Below are positions 1 to 9,839 of a stretch of DNA of 47,695 nucleotides, in pieces (position 1 is the first letter of the stretch; each line of letters starts with the position of its first letter). Under the pieces are notes generated by a model. The model was not told the origin of the DNA and ran no database searches. It saw nothing but the letters and a program-made list of their open reading frames with translations. Made by a program: the position numbers and the translations under genes. Source of the DNA: CAYVQU01 sp964453155 (GTDB lineage Bacteria; Chloroflexota; Anaerolineae; Anaerolineales; UBA11858); the NCBI GenBank assembly GCA_964453155.1, contig CAYVQU010000015.1, positions 1-47,695 of the forward strand. The letters are read 5' to 3'.

Positions 1-147
1 AAAATCATCTCGAGCTTCAACTCACTTGTCTAGACCTAAGATGCGTTTGCCCTGACCCTTGGGGCGTTTGCTCCTTTACCCCTGATAGACTTCGCGATAT
101 GATCTGCTGAATGCTTTGTGCGGGACTTTATGCCGAGAGGAAATCAT

Positions 148-1068
148 TTGAATTCAAAAGCCATCCCCTTCATTGTGCTGCTTGGAACCCTATTCGGGGC
201 CACCCTGGTGGTCTCGCGGTTTAGTGTCGGCCAGTTTGCGCCAACGACTTATATTGGCCTGCGGTTCACCCTGGCCAGTTTAGGTTTCGTGTTGGTTTAT
301 GCCCTAAATATCGGCGGGCGAACCTGGCCCAGAGACCGGGCGATGTGGCAGCGCAGTGTGCTAATCGGTATTATTGGCACTGCCATTCCCATGACGGGGA
401 TTGTTTCCTCGCTGCAATATCTTTCCAGCGGGTTGTCATCGATCCTGATCACAGTTAACCCAGCAATCACGGTTTTATTGGCCCACTTTTTTTTGACGGA
501 TGAACGCCTTAGCCGTCGCAAAAGTATCGGCGTTCTCCTGGCGCTGAGTGGGGCAATTCTGTTAGTGATTCTTGGTGAAACGGGGCTGCCCGATGTGGGT
601 CAAGCCAATCCCATTGGCTATATTTTGATTACAGTCGGGATGATCTCCAGTAGTTTTTCCACAATCTATGTGCGCAAAAATATGCCCAGCGATAACCCGT
701 TTGATGTCACCGGCATTCGGATGTTTACCGCCGCCCTGGTAATGATCCCGGTAGCCTATTTGATTGATGGATTCGACCTAACTCGGGTCAATGGGCAGGG
801 GGTCGCTGCCCTGATTTTTGCGGCCCTAATTGGCACCTTCGCCGGATTTTTGCTCTCCTTTTACAATATTCAACGGTTTGGGGCAACTGCCGCAGTCATG
901 ACTTCCTATGTTGTCCCCGTGGTTGCTGGCTTGATCGGCGTGTTATTCCTAAATGAGCAAATCACATGGGGAATGGGCGCCGGGATTACCCTCATTGTTT
1001 TGGGAGTCTGGCTGATCAACCGCCGCCCACCCGATTATCGGGTGATGCCGGTTTCTGGGGCGGATTGA
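148..1068 (+). CDS. DMT-superfamily (EamA) transporter
   Basis: An integral membrane protein of about 306 residues with roughly ten hydrophobic segments in two similar halves, which is the EamA/RhaT drug-metabolite transporter plan. The family exports amino acids, metabolites or drugs across the cytoplasmic membrane; the substrate cannot be read from sequence. The frame is open from a GTG at 118, but I prefer the TTG at 148 because GAGAGG lies 7 nt before it (135-140) and the first membrane helix then begins at once. A second, unrelated-looking EamA gene lies at 39183. It stands alone, with about 140 bp before the next gene. Confidence 0.85.
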   Translation: MNSKAIPFIVLLGTLFGATLVVSRFSVGQFAPTTYIGLRFTLASLGFVLVYALNIGGRTWPRDRAMWQRSVLIGIIGTAIPMTGIVSSLQYLSSGLSSILITVNPAITVLLAHFFLTDERLSRRKSIGVLLALSGAILLVILGETGLPDVGQANPIGYILITVGMISSSFSTIYVRKNMPSDNPFDVTGIRMFTAALVMIPVAYLIDGFDLTRVNGQGVAALIFAALIGTFAGFLLSFYNIQRFGATAAVMTSYVVPVVAGLIGVLFLNEQITWGMGAGITLIVLGVWLINRRPPDYRVMPVSGAD

Positions 1069-1156
1069 GAGTCGTTTGAACGCGAGCAGGTTTGATTGCT
1101 AATCAATTCCATCCAACCACTACCCCATTAAATTCTCGTAAACAAATTGAGCCTAT

Positions 1157-1185
1157 CTGTCAGGGGAGATTTTATATGGCATAAT
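1157..1185 (+). promoter_or_regulatory. Candidate promoter for the SulP gene
   Basis: CTGTCA (1157-1162), a 17-nt spacer and CATAAT (1180-1185) preceded by TGG as an extended -10. The predicted start near 1192 would leave a leader of about 20 nt before the ATG at 1211, with AAAGGT as ribosome site at about 1194-1199. Confidence 0.35.
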
Positions 1186-1210
1186 GAGACCAGAAAGGTA
1201 GTAATTCATT

Positions 1211-3334
1211 ATGCTGCGCCAGCTGTGGGCTAGAACTTCAGGTTACTTTTACCGTCCGATTGTGCTCATTCGGGATTATGACCGGCAGAATTTGCGCGCC
1301 GATGCCTTGGCTGGATTGACGGTTGCCGTAGTCCTGTTGCCCCAGGCAATTGCCTTTGCCATGATTGCCGAACTGCCGCCTGCAATGGGGTTGTATACGG
1401 CCATCATAACGACTATTGTTGGGGCCCTGTGGGGGTCTTCCAATCATCTTAATACCGGCCCAACAAATACGACCTCCTTACTCGTGCTATCAATTTTGCT
1501 GCCACTGGCTGAAGTGGGGAGCGAGCGGTTTTTAATTGCAGCCGGTTTAATGGCGGTTATGGTGGGGATTTTTCAGATCGGATTGGGTGTGGCCCGCTTG
1601 GGAATGTTAGTCAACTTTGTGTCCGACTCGGTGGTAATTGGCTTTACGGCTGGAGCCGGGGTCTTGATCGGGGTTAACCAGTTACGCCATCTATTCAGAC
1701 TTGATTTTCCGAGTTCATCGAGTCTGGTCACGACTTTGCAGCGGGTATTTGACAACCTACTTACCATGCACCGCCTGAGTTTTTTGATTGGCGCGGGGGT
1801 GATTTTTGTGCTGATATTAATCAAGCGCTTTGCACCCAAATTGCCGGGCGCTTTGATTGCAATGGTCCTCGGGGCGGGGATTGTGGGAGTTTTCCGCCTG
1901 GACTTGCAAGGGGCGATCGTAATTGGCGAATTGCCCCGCAGCCTGCCACCCTTTACAAACCTCCCAATTTTTGACTTGGAATTGATCGGCCATATTTCAA
2001 CTGGTGCCTTAGCGGTGGGAGCCATCAGCCTGGTCGAGTCGATTGCGATCTCACGTTCGATTGCCAGCCAATCGGGACAGCAGCTCGATAGTAATCAGGA
2101 GTTTATTGGGCAGGGATTATCGAACCTTCTGACAGGATTCTTTTCTGGGTATGCCGTTTCAGGATCATTCACCCGCTCAGCGGTTAATTATGCGGCCGGC
2201 GCGCGGACTTCGGTCTCGAGTATTTTTTCGAGCCTGTTTATCATCCTGGCGCTGCTTATGCTGGCTCCGCTCGCGGCTTATGTGCCGCGGGCCGCACTAG
2301 CAGGCGTATTGCTGGTAACGGCGTACAGCATCATCGATCAAGAAGAAATTGCGCGGATCTGGCGTGGCACTCGCGGCGATGCCATGATCATGGTGATTAC
2401 TTTTGTATCCACGCTGCTTTTGCCCCTCCAGTTTGCGGTTTTGGTGGGGATTTTGATATCTCTGACGGTCTATATCCTGCGAACCAGTGTGCCCCGCGTC
2501 GTGGCAGTAACCCCCGCCAAAGAGTTCACCCATTTCACCCACCGGCCTAATGCCCGGCAGTGCAGTCAACTCGCGATTCTCGATATCCTCGGCGATTTCT
2601 ATTTTGGTGCGGTCAGCCATGTGGAAGAAGCCATTCGCGCCCATCTGTCCGCCCATCCCAGCCAGCGGTTTCTCTTGCTGCGGATGTACAGTGTTGATCA
2701 GATTGACATCAGCGGGGTTCATGCGCTTGAGAGTATTGTCCGTTCATTGCGCGCCCGCGGCGGAGATGTTTTCATGATGCGGACTCAAGACCCCGTCCTG
2801 GAAGTCTTCAAATCAACCGGGTTCTACGACTACCTGGGCGCGGATCATTTTCTGGCCTATGGCGATGCGATTGGACATTTGTTTTATCGGATTCTGGATC
2901 CGACCATTTGCATCTATGAGTGTACCGGCAATACTTTTTTAGAGTGTCAGAATCTCCCCAGGAGAACCAAGCTTCCGGGGGGAATCTCCATCCCAACCGA
3001 GATCCCTACTGGAGAAGTTGAAACCATCCCTCCCCTGGACTTGTGGGGGGCCCTCCACAAACGGAATCCCCCCATCGTGGTGGACGTTCGCGAGCCGCGC
3101 GAATTCCAGCGCGGGCACATCCCTGACGCAAAATCCATGCCCTTATTTGAATTACTCACTAATCCCTCTGACTTGCCGCGCATCCGGCCAGTAGTGCTGG
3201 TCTGTCGCTCTGGACGGCGTAGTGCCCGGGCCGCCTTCAACTTGAGCAAACGCGGTTTTACGAACCTCCAGATTGTGGCCGGTGGTATGGTCGCCTGGGA
3301 AAATGATGGACTGCTGACGGCGATAGAGTTTTAG
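1211..3334 (+). CDS. SulP anion permease with STAS and rhodanese domains
   Basis: 707 residues. Residues 1 to about 430 form the multi-helix SulP/SLC26 transport domain, which moves sulfate, bicarbonate or related anions. A STAS domain follows at about 450-560, with the typical DISG loop. The C-terminus (about 600-707) is a rhodanese domain with the active-site loop CRSGRRS, in which Cys665 is the expected persulfide-forming residue. The rhodanese fusion suggests a link to sulfur handling, perhaps sulfate or thiosulfate uptake, but this is inference. It is a single-gene unit; glpX follows 55 bp later. Confidence 0.9.
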   Translation: MLRQLWARTSGYFYRPIVLIRDYDRQNLRADALAGLTVAVVLLPQAIAFAMIAELPPAMGLYTAIITTIVGALWGSSNHLNTGPTNTTSLLVLSILLPLAEVGSERFLIAAGLMAVMVGIFQIGLGVARLGMLVNFVSDSVVIGFTAGAGVLIGVNQLRHLFRLDFPSSSSLVTTLQRVFDNLLTMHRLSFLIGAGVIFVLILIKRFAPKLPGALIAMVLGAGIVGVFRLDLQGAIVIGELPRSLPPFTNLPIFDLELIGHISTGALAVGAISLVESIAISRSIASQSGQQLDSNQEFIGQGLSNLLTGFFSGYAVSGSFTRSAVNYAAGARTSVSSIFSSLFIILALLMLAPLAAYVPRAALAGVLLVTAYSIIDQEEIARIWRGTRGDAMIMVITFVSTLLLPLQFAVLVGILISLTVYILRTSVPRVVAVTPAKEFTHFTHRPNARQCSQLAILDILGDFYFGAVSHVEEAIRAHLSAHPSQRFLLLRMYSVDQIDISGVHALESIVRSLRARGGDVFMMRTQDPVLEVFKSTGFYDYLGADHFLAYGDAIGHLFYRILDPTICIYECTGNTFLECQNLPRRTKLPGGISIPTEIPTGEVETIPPLDLWGALHKRNPPIVVDVREPREFQRGHIPDAKSMPLFELLTNPSDLPRIRPVVLVCRSGRRSARAAFNLSKRGFTNLQIVAGGMVAWENDGLLTAIEF

Positions 3335-3389
3335 TGGGGCAGATCTCAGACCTATCCCCTACGAATGATGTTGAATATAAAGAGCCATT

Positions 3390-4361
3390 ATGAACGAAAA
3401 AATCTCTCCCAATTTAGGGCTTGATATCGTCCGAGTTACCGAAGCTGCGGCCTTGACTGCCAGCCGTTGGATGGGGCTAGGCTTGCCCGATCAGGCCAGC
3501 CAGCAAGCGGCTTATGCCATGTCGGAGGCTTTCAATACCCTTAATATTGATGGCTACATTGTCGTTGGTGAAGAAGGCAAATACGGGCTTCATACTTATC
3601 TCGACAGTGGGACCCATGTCGGCACCCGCCAGGGACCGCTGCTCGATGTGGTTGCCGACCCCATTGACGGCCAACTGCTGCTCTCCCACGGACGGCCAAA
3701 TGCTATTGCGGTCGCCGGGGTCGCACCGCGCGGCACAATGTGGTCACCGACTCACGCTGTCTATATGGAAAAAATAATTGTGGATCAACTGGCTGCGGAG
3801 GCCCTGGTACCCGAGTGCATGGACGCCCCCGCCGCCTGGACATTGGCCCTGATCGCCCGGGTGAAAAAGAAAAAGATCAGTGATTTGGTCGTTTTTGTCC
3901 TCGATCGCCCGCGCCATCAAAATTTGATCGAAGAAATTCGGACGGCGGGTGCCAGGATTATGCTGCGCTCACAGGGCGACATCTCGGGCGCCTTGATGGC
4001 TGCCAGTCATGATGTCAACGTCGATGTTTTGATGGGAGTCGGGGGGATTTCTGAAGGGGTGATCTCGGCCTGCGCGGTAAAATCACTGGGCGGGGCCATG
4101 TTGGGGCGGTTATCCCCTCAAAGCCCAGAAGAATGGGCTCAGGTGGAGGAGCAAGGCCTGGATATGCAGAAAATTCTAAGATGTTCTGAACTGGTATCTG
4201 GCGAAGACATCTACTTCGCGGCCACAGGCATCACCGATGGGGTTTTGCTCGATGGTATCCGCTCTCACGGCAAGCTCGCGATTACCGAGTCAATGGTCAT
4301 CCGCTGCAAAACGGGGACGCGGCGGGTGATCCATTCGGAGCATTTGTTGGGGGTTGAATAA
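3390..4361 (+). CDS. glpX: GlpX-like class II fructose-1,6-bisphosphatase
   Basis: 323 residues, the usual GlpX length. The family hydrolyses fructose-1,6-bisphosphate in gluconeogenesis with divalent metal. Visible landmarks are RVTEAAAL near the N-terminus, NIDG (52-55), DPID (90-93), the YMEKIIV segment, GGISEGVISA with Glu222, and FAATGITDG near the C-terminus. By my hand alignment to E. coli GlpX, several metal ligands differ: the Asp33 position is Ser37, Glu88 is Asp93, and the GEGEIDEA loop is rewritten as GEEGKYG. Asp90 and Glu222 are kept. It may therefore be a divergent paralogue with altered metal use or substrate. Confidence 0.8.
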   Translation: MNEKISPNLGLDIVRVTEAAALTASRWMGLGLPDQASQQAAYAMSEAFNTLNIDGYIVVGEEGKYGLHTYLDSGTHVGTRQGPLLDVVADPIDGQLLLSHGRPNAIAVAGVAPRGTMWSPTHAVYMEKIIVDQLAAEALVPECMDAPAAWTLALIARVKKKKISDLVVFVLDRPRHQNLIEEIRTAGARIMLRSQGDISGALMAASHDVNVDVLMGVGGISEGVISACAVKSLGGAMLGRLSPQSPEEWAQVEEQGLDMQKILRCSELVSGEDIYFAATGITDGVLLDGIRSHGKLAITESMVIRCKTGTRRVIHSEHLLGVE

Positions 4362-4365
4362 AACA

Positions 4366-4393
4366 GTAGGGCCACAGCATGCTGTGCTCCTAC
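4366..4393. repeat. Palindrome between convergent genes
   Basis: GTAGGGCCACAGCA (4366-4379) is followed directly by TGCTGTGCTCCTAC (4380-4393), a 14-bp inverted repeat with two mismatches. It fills the 39-bp gap between glpX and the convergent oxidoreductase gene. Palindromes of this type are widespread bacterial intergenic repeats. It could also act as a bidirectional terminator, though no T-tract follows. Confidence 0.6.
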
Positions 4394-4400
4394 AAATATC

Positions 4401-5789
4401 TTATCGAAAATCTTTCATCTGCACGACCTTTTGCTCTAGTCGCGCTTCTTCCGCCGCAAACGCCATTAGATGACTTTCCAGCGAAGTTCGGGCAGTAGTG
4501 AGAGCGGCTGATTCGTCATTGGCTTGCAGGGCCTTGACAAAGGCGGCCATGAGCCGGGCATCCCCGCCACCGTGGCCGGAGCGATCTGTGGGGGAGGTAT
4601 CTATTTTGGTCGTTTTATCGCTAAAGTGCTCGTGGATTTCAAGCCACGAACCACCCAAACCGAATTGAGCCAAGAGTGTGCCCTTCGTTCCCTCGATGCG
4701 GGTGGTGCGGCCTTCGAGGTGGGAGTGGCCCTGCATGGTCAACGTCACCGAGGTCCCGGCCTCGAATTGCATGCTGACGACCTGATGATCAACGACATCG
4801 TTATCACAGTGATACACGCAGCGACCGTAGGGCCCCTCTTGTAGCGCAGCTAGCACATTTTCCGGGGTGGCGTCGTTGGTGATCGTTGATCCGGGCCAAC
4901 CGCGGTATTCGGTGATTAATTTTAGATCTTCTTTAAAGTTCGCCAGGAATTTGATCAGTTGGGGGTTCTTGAGATGATTTTCGATGGCCCAGCGGTCAAA
5001 CCCGGTGCTGGTCGCGGCCATATCCCGCCAAATCGGCGTATTCTCAATATAGATGAAGGGAGTATAATAACGGCAGGAATCGGCTGCCGCACAGCCGTCC
5101 AAACAGCGTTTGGGCGCGCCTGTGGGGGCATTTTCGGGACGATAATGGCGCAAGCCGCCGACGCTGTTCAAAATTTCGGGCCGGTCATCTAATAACCAGA
5201 TCAAAATATCCAAATCATGGCAGCATTTCGCCAGGATCATCGGCGCACTTTCGGCCGTGTTGCGCCAATTGCCGCGCACAAAGCTGTGGGCCATATGCCA
5301 CCAGGTCACATTTTCCCGGTGGGAGAGGTTAATGACGTCGCCCAAAACACCCGAATCGATCACATTTTTGAGCTGCGTGAAATGTTCAGTATAGCGCAGG
5401 ACATGGCAAATATGCAGTTGACGGCCCAATTCTTCAGCTGTATTGGCCAATAACCGACATTCTTCGGCGGTAGGCGCCATCGGCTTTTCGAGCAAGACAT
5501 CGTACCCGGCTTTGAGCGCCGCCAGCGCGGGCTCCGTGTGCATTTGGTCTTGGGTGCAGATCAAGGCCGCCTGCCCGTATTGGGGCTTTTCCAAGAGGGG
5601 TTTCCAGGTCTCAAACTGATTTTCGGCTGGAATCTGGTGCAATTCCGCAAACCGCGCCCGCCGTTCGGCATCAGGTTCGGCTACCGCCACAAATTGGAGT
5701 TGCTCAGGGTGTGCCAGGGCGTAGGGGGCGTAAGAATTCATCCCGCGGGCGCCGGCGCCGATGAGTGTGGCTTGAATGGGTTGGGTCAT
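4401..5789 (-). CDS. Gfo/Idh/MocA-family oxidoreductase
   Basis: 462 residues. The N-terminal Rossmann fold has the dinucleotide loop GAGARG (11-16), and EKP (101-103) is the family signature before the substrate domain. The family oxidises or reduces sugars, inositols and related polyols with NAD(P). A Cys cluster around RCLDGCAAADSC, in the middle third, is seen in a subset of this family; its role is unclear to me. The start is supported by AGGAG six nt before the ATG. It lies 81 bp downstream of mutS2 on the same strand. The substrate is unknown. Confidence 0.85.
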   Translation of the reverse strand: MTQPIQATLIGAGARGMNSYAPYALAHPEQLQFVAVAEPDAERRARFAELHQIPAENQFETWKPLLEKPQYGQAALICTQDQMHTEPALAALKAGYDVLLEKPMAPTAEECRLLANTAEELGRQLHICHVLRYTEHFTQLKNVIDSGVLGDVINLSHRENVTWWHMAHSFVRGNWRNTAESAPMILAKCCHDLDILIWLLDDRPEILNSVGGLRHYRPENAPTGAPKRCLDGCAAADSCRYYTPFIYIENTPIWRDMAATSTGFDRWAIENHLKNPQLIKFLANFKEDLKLITEYRGWPGSTITNDATPENVLAALQEGPYGRCVYHCDNDVVDHQVVSMQFEAGTSVTLTMQGHSHLEGRTTRIEGTKGTLLAQFGLGGSWLEIHEHFSDKTTKIDTSPTDRSGHGGGDARLMAAFVKALQANDESAALTTARTSLESHLMAFAAEEARLEQKVVQMKDFR

Positions 5790-5870
5790 GGGTTTCTCCT
5801 GGGGGTGAGTTGTGGGGTGCAGGTTGAGGGTTGAGGGTACTCACAACCCCCAACCCGTCACCCTCCCCCC

Positions 5871-8348
5871 TCAACTCCTCAGTTTCGCAATCGTCACACC
5901 CTCGCCGCCTTCTTGCTGTTTGCCGCCTTCGTAGGAGCTGACATGGGGGTGATCCTGTAAAAATTCGCGGACGACGGCCCGCAGCTTACCGGTCCCTTTG
6001 CCGTGGATGATCCGCACCCAAGGGAGTTTGGCGAGGTAGGCATTTTCGAGATAGCCGTCGAGGGTGTCGAGGGCTTCGTCGGCGCGTTTGCCGCGCAAAT
6101 CTAATTCAGTGCCGGGGGATGGATGGCGCTGAACAGAGGCGCGTTGCTTACCGCTGATGGTGGTGGTCGAACCGGATTTGATTTTTTTCTTGCCCGGTGA
6201 TGATTCTTTTTCGGATGTTTCGGGGGCGTCATCATCTCGGTAAGGATGCCCGCCCTTGAGTTCCAACTCGTTTAGCCGGGCCCGAATCCGCAGCACGCCA
6301 ATCTGGACTTCGGCCTCTTCAGCGCTCAAAGCGGTAACAATGCCCTCATTCCCGAGAGACCGCAATTTGACCTTGGAGCCGAGTTTGATCGGTCCCTCAA
6401 CCGGAGCAACATCAGGCACTCGACGTTCGACCGGTTCGGCGACTTCATCTTCGAGTTCTTCGATGGTCTCTTCGACGGTTTTAAGGATGGTCACCGATTG
6501 ATTGTGTTTTTTTAGTTCCTTGCGGATTTTGCGCAGTTCTTTTTGAATAGCTTTGATCTTCTCTTCGGCCTCTTGCCGGGCTTCTTCGAGTAATTCGCGG
6601 CGTTCGTCCTCAACTTTATCCAGCCGTTCCGAGAGTTCTGCCCGAATCGCGGCGGTTTCTTCGCGGTCTTGTTCGGCTTCCATGCGGGCGGTGCGGGCGT
6701 AATCGCGCTGACGGTGGATTTCGTCGAGCAGGTCTTCGGCCCGAACATCGAGGAGGTTGAATTCGGCCCGGGCACTGGCGATGATGTCCTCGGGCAAGCC
6801 CAGGCGTTCGGCGATAGCGACCGCATTCGAACGGCCGGGGAGGCCAATCGTCAGGTGATAGGAGGGCTGCAGGGATTCGAGATCGAATTCAACCGAAGCG
6901 TTGACCACCCCAGTAGTGGAATGGGCATAAGATTTGAGTTCAGGATGGTGAGTGGTCACCAGGGTCGTGATGCCCCGTTTCAGGAGTTTATCCATCAAGG
7001 CTCGAGCCAGGGCGGCGCCTTCTTGGGGATCGGTCCCCGCCCCAAGTTCGTCTAAAATGACCAGCGTGCGCGGCGTGGCAGCCTCCAAAATCCGGATGAT
7101 ATTGGTGATATGCCCCGAAAACGTCGACAGTGACTGCTCGATGGACTGCTCATCTCCAATATCAGCGTAGATGTTCTCAAACATGGAGATCATCGAGCCG
7201 CTTTGGGCCGGGATATGTAGTCCAGCCTGCGCCATCAGGGCCAGCAAGCCGACGGTTTTGAGAGTCACGGTTTTGCCGCCGGTGTTGGGGCCGGTGATGA
7301 TCAGAGCGTAAGTCTCGGGGTCGAGTTCGACGTCAATGGGGACGACGGTCTCTGGGTCGAGCAGGGGGTGGCGGGCCTCCCGGAGCTGAATCGTGACTCC
7401 AGGGTGCAATGACCCAACCGGAACGTCGTCAGGTTCAATTTCATCTTCAACGGGTTCTTTGAAAGGGAGCAGCGCGGGCTCGAAGGCATTCAAATCTTCC
7501 GCATATTTGGCACACGAAAAAGCCACATCCAGGTCGGCAATGGCATCCACCATTTCCATCAACACGGCCGCATACTGCCCGATCTGGGCACAGAGTTCGG
7601 CCAGCACCCGGCGGATTTCGTCGCGTTCGGCCAGGAGCAGTTCGCGGTATTTGTTATTGGCCTCGACGACGCTCAATGGCTCTACGAATAAAGTCGCCCC
7701 CGACGCAGATGAATCGTGGACCACGGCCTTGATCTTGCCCTTAAAATCGGCCCGCATGGGGATCACATAGCGGCCGTCGCGCTGGGTGACGAGATTGTCC
7801 TGGAGATAGGGGGCGATGTTGGGGTTGGAGAGCATGCCCTGCATCCGACTGAGTAGGCGGTCGTGCTGGACGCGCAGATCGCGGCGGATGGTGGCCAGTT
7901 TCTCGGAAGCACTGTCGAGGACTTCGCCCCTCTCGGAGAGGGTGTTCGAAATGGCCGTCACCAACCCGAGGGGCGGCGGCAGGCGCAATGCGATCTCGCT
8001 AATATGGGGGAAGTGGTCGCCCTGTTTTTCGAAAATTCGACGCAGGCTGCGGGCCGCGACCAGGGTGTATTTGATATCCAGGAGCTGATTGGGTTCGAGG
8101 ACCACGTGCCGGGCGGCGGCTTCGGCGTATTCGCGCACATCACGGGCTCCCCCGATGGTCGTGTCCGGTCGGGAGGCGAGTAGCTTGAAGGCTTCGGCCG
8201 TCACGGCCTGACGGCGGCGGGCTTCATAAATATCGGTGGTCGGCTGCAGAGCCCGGGCTTTCTCAGCGGAGGCCTGAAAGGCACAGTACCCGGCCAGTTG
8301 GTCGAGGATTTTAGGGTATTCGAGGGTTTGAAGGGTTTTTTCGTCCAT
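5871..8348 (-). CDS. mutS2: MutS2 ATPase/endonuclease
   Basis: 825 residues, close to the family's usual length of about 780-800. The MutS core and clamp region (1 to about 320) leads to the ABC-type ATPase with Walker A GPNTGGKT at about 352-360 and Walker B LVILDELGAGTD. A long charged coiled coil follows (about 530-640). The C-terminal Smr domain (about 748-825) carries LDLRGKRADEA and HGKGTGK. MutS2 lacks the mismatch-recognition domain of MutS. It suppresses recombination in some bacteria and in Bacillus acts on collided ribosomes, where Smr is the effector. Confidence 0.95.
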   Translation of the reverse strand: MDEKTLQTLEYPKILDQLAGYCAFQASAEKARALQPTTDIYEARRRQAVTAEAFKLLASRPDTTIGGARDVREYAEAAARHVVLEPNQLLDIKYTLVAARSLRRIFEKQGDHFPHISEIALRLPPPLGLVTAISNTLSERGEVLDSASEKLATIRRDLRVQHDRLLSRMQGMLSNPNIAPYLQDNLVTQRDGRYVIPMRADFKGKIKAVVHDSSASGATLFVEPLSVVEANNKYRELLLAERDEIRRVLAELCAQIGQYAAVLMEMVDAIADLDVAFSCAKYAEDLNAFEPALLPFKEPVEDEIEPDDVPVGSLHPGVTIQLREARHPLLDPETVVPIDVELDPETYALIITGPNTGGKTVTLKTVGLLALMAQAGLHIPAQSGSMISMFENIYADIGDEQSIEQSLSTFSGHITNIIRILEAATPRTLVILDELGAGTDPQEGAALARALMDKLLKRGITTLVTTHHPELKSYAHSTTGVVNASVEFDLESLQPSYHLTIGLPGRSNAVAIAERLGLPEDIIASARAEFNLLDVRAEDLLDEIHRQRDYARTARMEAEQDREETAAIRAELSERLDKVEDERRELLEEARQEAEEKIKAIQKELRKIRKELKKHNQSVTILKTVEETIEELEDEVAEPVERRVPDVAPVEGPIKLGSKVKLRSLGNEGIVTALSAEEAEVQIGVLRIRARLNELELKGGHPYRDDDAPETSEKESSPGKKKIKSGSTTTISGKQRASVQRHPSPGTELDLRGKRADEALDTLDGYLENAYLAKLPWVRIIHGKGTGKLRAVVREFLQDHPHVSSYEGGKQQEGGEGVTIAKLRS

Positions 8349-8363
8349 TGTCTTACGGTATTT

Positions 8364-8486
8364 TAACGCAAAGTCGCAAAGGGGCGGAGACGCAAAGTTT
8401 TTTAAGTGATCAAATTTGGTAATGAAGTAAGAATTGAATTCATAAATACTGACTTTGCGCCTTCAATTCTTAGCGTCTTTGCGTTA
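8364..8486. repeat. Palindromic intergenic repeat upstream of mutS2
   Basis: TAACGCAAAGTCGC (8364-8377) and GCGTCTTTGCGTTA (8473-8486) form a 14-bp inverted repeat with one mismatch, enclosing an AT-rich core. The rest of the 8349-8723 gap holds a short hairpin around 8586-8602 (GCCCTC/GAGGGC) and the long hairpin described separately. I see no gene in this stretch. Confidence 0.6.
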
Positions 8487-8649
8487 TTTTTTGGTTGTTT
8501 CAAGTAAATAAATACACTAGCGGGTTCAGGTAACTGAATACCGCCCGGACCGGGTCTGAGGCTGCCGTTGTGCGATGAACTAGAGCGCGCCCTCGAGAGG
8601 GCAGGCAGAGTTTACCACAGGGATGTAAAAGGGGGAGGGGATTGTACCT

Positions 8650-8697
8650 AAAGCCGCACAGGACACCATCAAGATCCTTGGTGTCCTGTGCGGCTTT
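8650..8697 (-). terminator. Perfect 19-bp hairpin after the zinc-ribbon gene
   Basis: AAAGCCGCACAGGACACCA (8650-8668) pairs perfectly with 8679-8697 around a 10-nt loop. It begins 26 bp after the stop codon of the minus-strand zinc-ribbon gene. On that strand the stem ends in GGCTTT, so only a three-T tail follows; termination is likely but not canonical. Confidence 0.6.
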
Positions 8698-8723
8698 GTG
8701 CTGGGTAATACGATAGAAATTTT

Positions 8724-9839
8724 TTACGGACTAACCGATACTACCCCCCCAAGCTGGTTGACTTCCAGCGTCCAGGTGCTGCCAACCTGAAATTGTTGGA
8801 AAGTATTGTAGTCGCTGACACTGTAGTTCAGCATGCCTTGATCGGTGTCAAAGTAAACAGTGTAAGATTCGGTTTCGGCACCCAAGCGCTGCTCCGAGCG
8901 GACGGCTGGTTCTGGCCACCGGGCGGCGAAATCATTGCCAGCGAGGGAGACTGTATCCACCACAGCCCATTCTAAAACCGAGTAAGTGCAGTTATCTTCG
9001 TAGACGTGATATTCACAATCCTTAACAACTTCAGCGACCCCGCTGCCTTGATCCACGCTGTAGGGTGTCCCACAAACTTCATCGGAATTAGGATGGGGTT
9101 GATCATCAACATAACGAACTTCTTGCGAGCAACTGATAACTTCCCCATCTGATGGAATTTGGTCGTGCCAGGCTTGTTTTTCAACGGGTGACAAAGCTTC
9201 GACCGCGATTGAACGCTCCCACCCCACGTCTTGAACCACGCCGGTTGTTGATTCGGTCCGCATAAAAAAGAAGATCAAAGCCCCAAGACCGCAGCAGATC
9301 ACCACTCCCAAGACGATTAGCCCAATGGGGGGGCGCTTTTTCTCTTTTATTGGCCGGGATGGTTCCGGTAAATCGCGGAGGGGTTTTTGAGCTGGCTTTT
9401 GTTTGTCTGGTTCCGCTGCGGTTTGCGTATTGGCCCCGCATTGATCACAGGTCTGGGCCGATTCGGGGTTGTCCGACCCACAATTGGGGCAGGGGACCAA
9501 TTTCTCGGGCTTATCGGAGGGTTTTTGGTAAGCCCCTAAGACTTGCCCACTTTCCCGGCGCTCGCCTTCGACCAGGTCGCCGCCGCATTGAACACACTCG
9601 GTGGCATCACCGAGATTACGAGTGCCGCAGTACGGACAATGAATATCCGCGCCAGCTTTGGCCCGAGCCTTAATATCCTCATCATCTCGCAGTTTGGCGT
9701 CTTTTTTCTGTTCAAATTTGACATCATCGGGCTGGGGGGCACCGCACTGTCCACAGGTTTTCTCTAACCCAGGGTTGACCCCGTTGCAGTTGGGGCAGGT
9801 CCATTGCAATTCTTCATATCCGAGTGTTTTCCTAGCCAT
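8724..9839 (-). CDS. Triple zinc-ribbon, single-pass membrane protein
   Basis: 371 residues, function unknown. Three zinc ribbons of the CxxC-x10-CxxC type lie in the N-terminal half: Cys15/18/29/32, Cys68/71/82/85 and Cys117/120/131/134. A Pro/Lys-rich linker leads to one membrane helix (about 171-193). The remaining 175 residues, presumably outside the membrane, contain several Cys (near DEVCGTPY, VKDCEYHV and EDNCTYS) that could form disulfides. Only the ribbons and the helix are recognisable. The ATG has AAGGA six nt upstream. It ends in a strong hairpin and appears monocistronic. Confidence 0.8.
   Translation of the reverse strand: MARKTLGYEELQWTCPNCNGVNPGLEKTCGQCGAPQPDDVKFEQKKDAKLRDDEDIKARAKAGADIHCPYCGTRNLGDATECVQCGGDLVEGERRESGQVLGAYQKPSDKPEKLVPCPNCGSDNPESAQTCDQCGANTQTAAEPDKQKPAQKPLRDLPEPSRPIKEKKRPPIGLIVLGVVICCGLGALIFFFMRTESTTGVVQDVGWERSIAVEALSPVEKQAWHDQIPSDGEVISCSQEVRYVDDQPHPNSDEVCGTPYSVDQGSGVAEVVKDCEYHVYEDNCTYSVLEWAVVDTVSLAGNDFAARWPEPAVRSEQRLGAETESYTVYFDTDQGMLNYSVSDYNTFQQFQVGSTWTLEVNQLGGVVSVSP

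Noticed and set aside
8521..8640. Possible tRNA or structured RNA in the mutS2 upstream gap
   Set aside because: No T-arm GGTTCGAATCC-type sequence or acceptor pairing could be found; only a 6-bp GCCCTC/GAGGGC hairpin.
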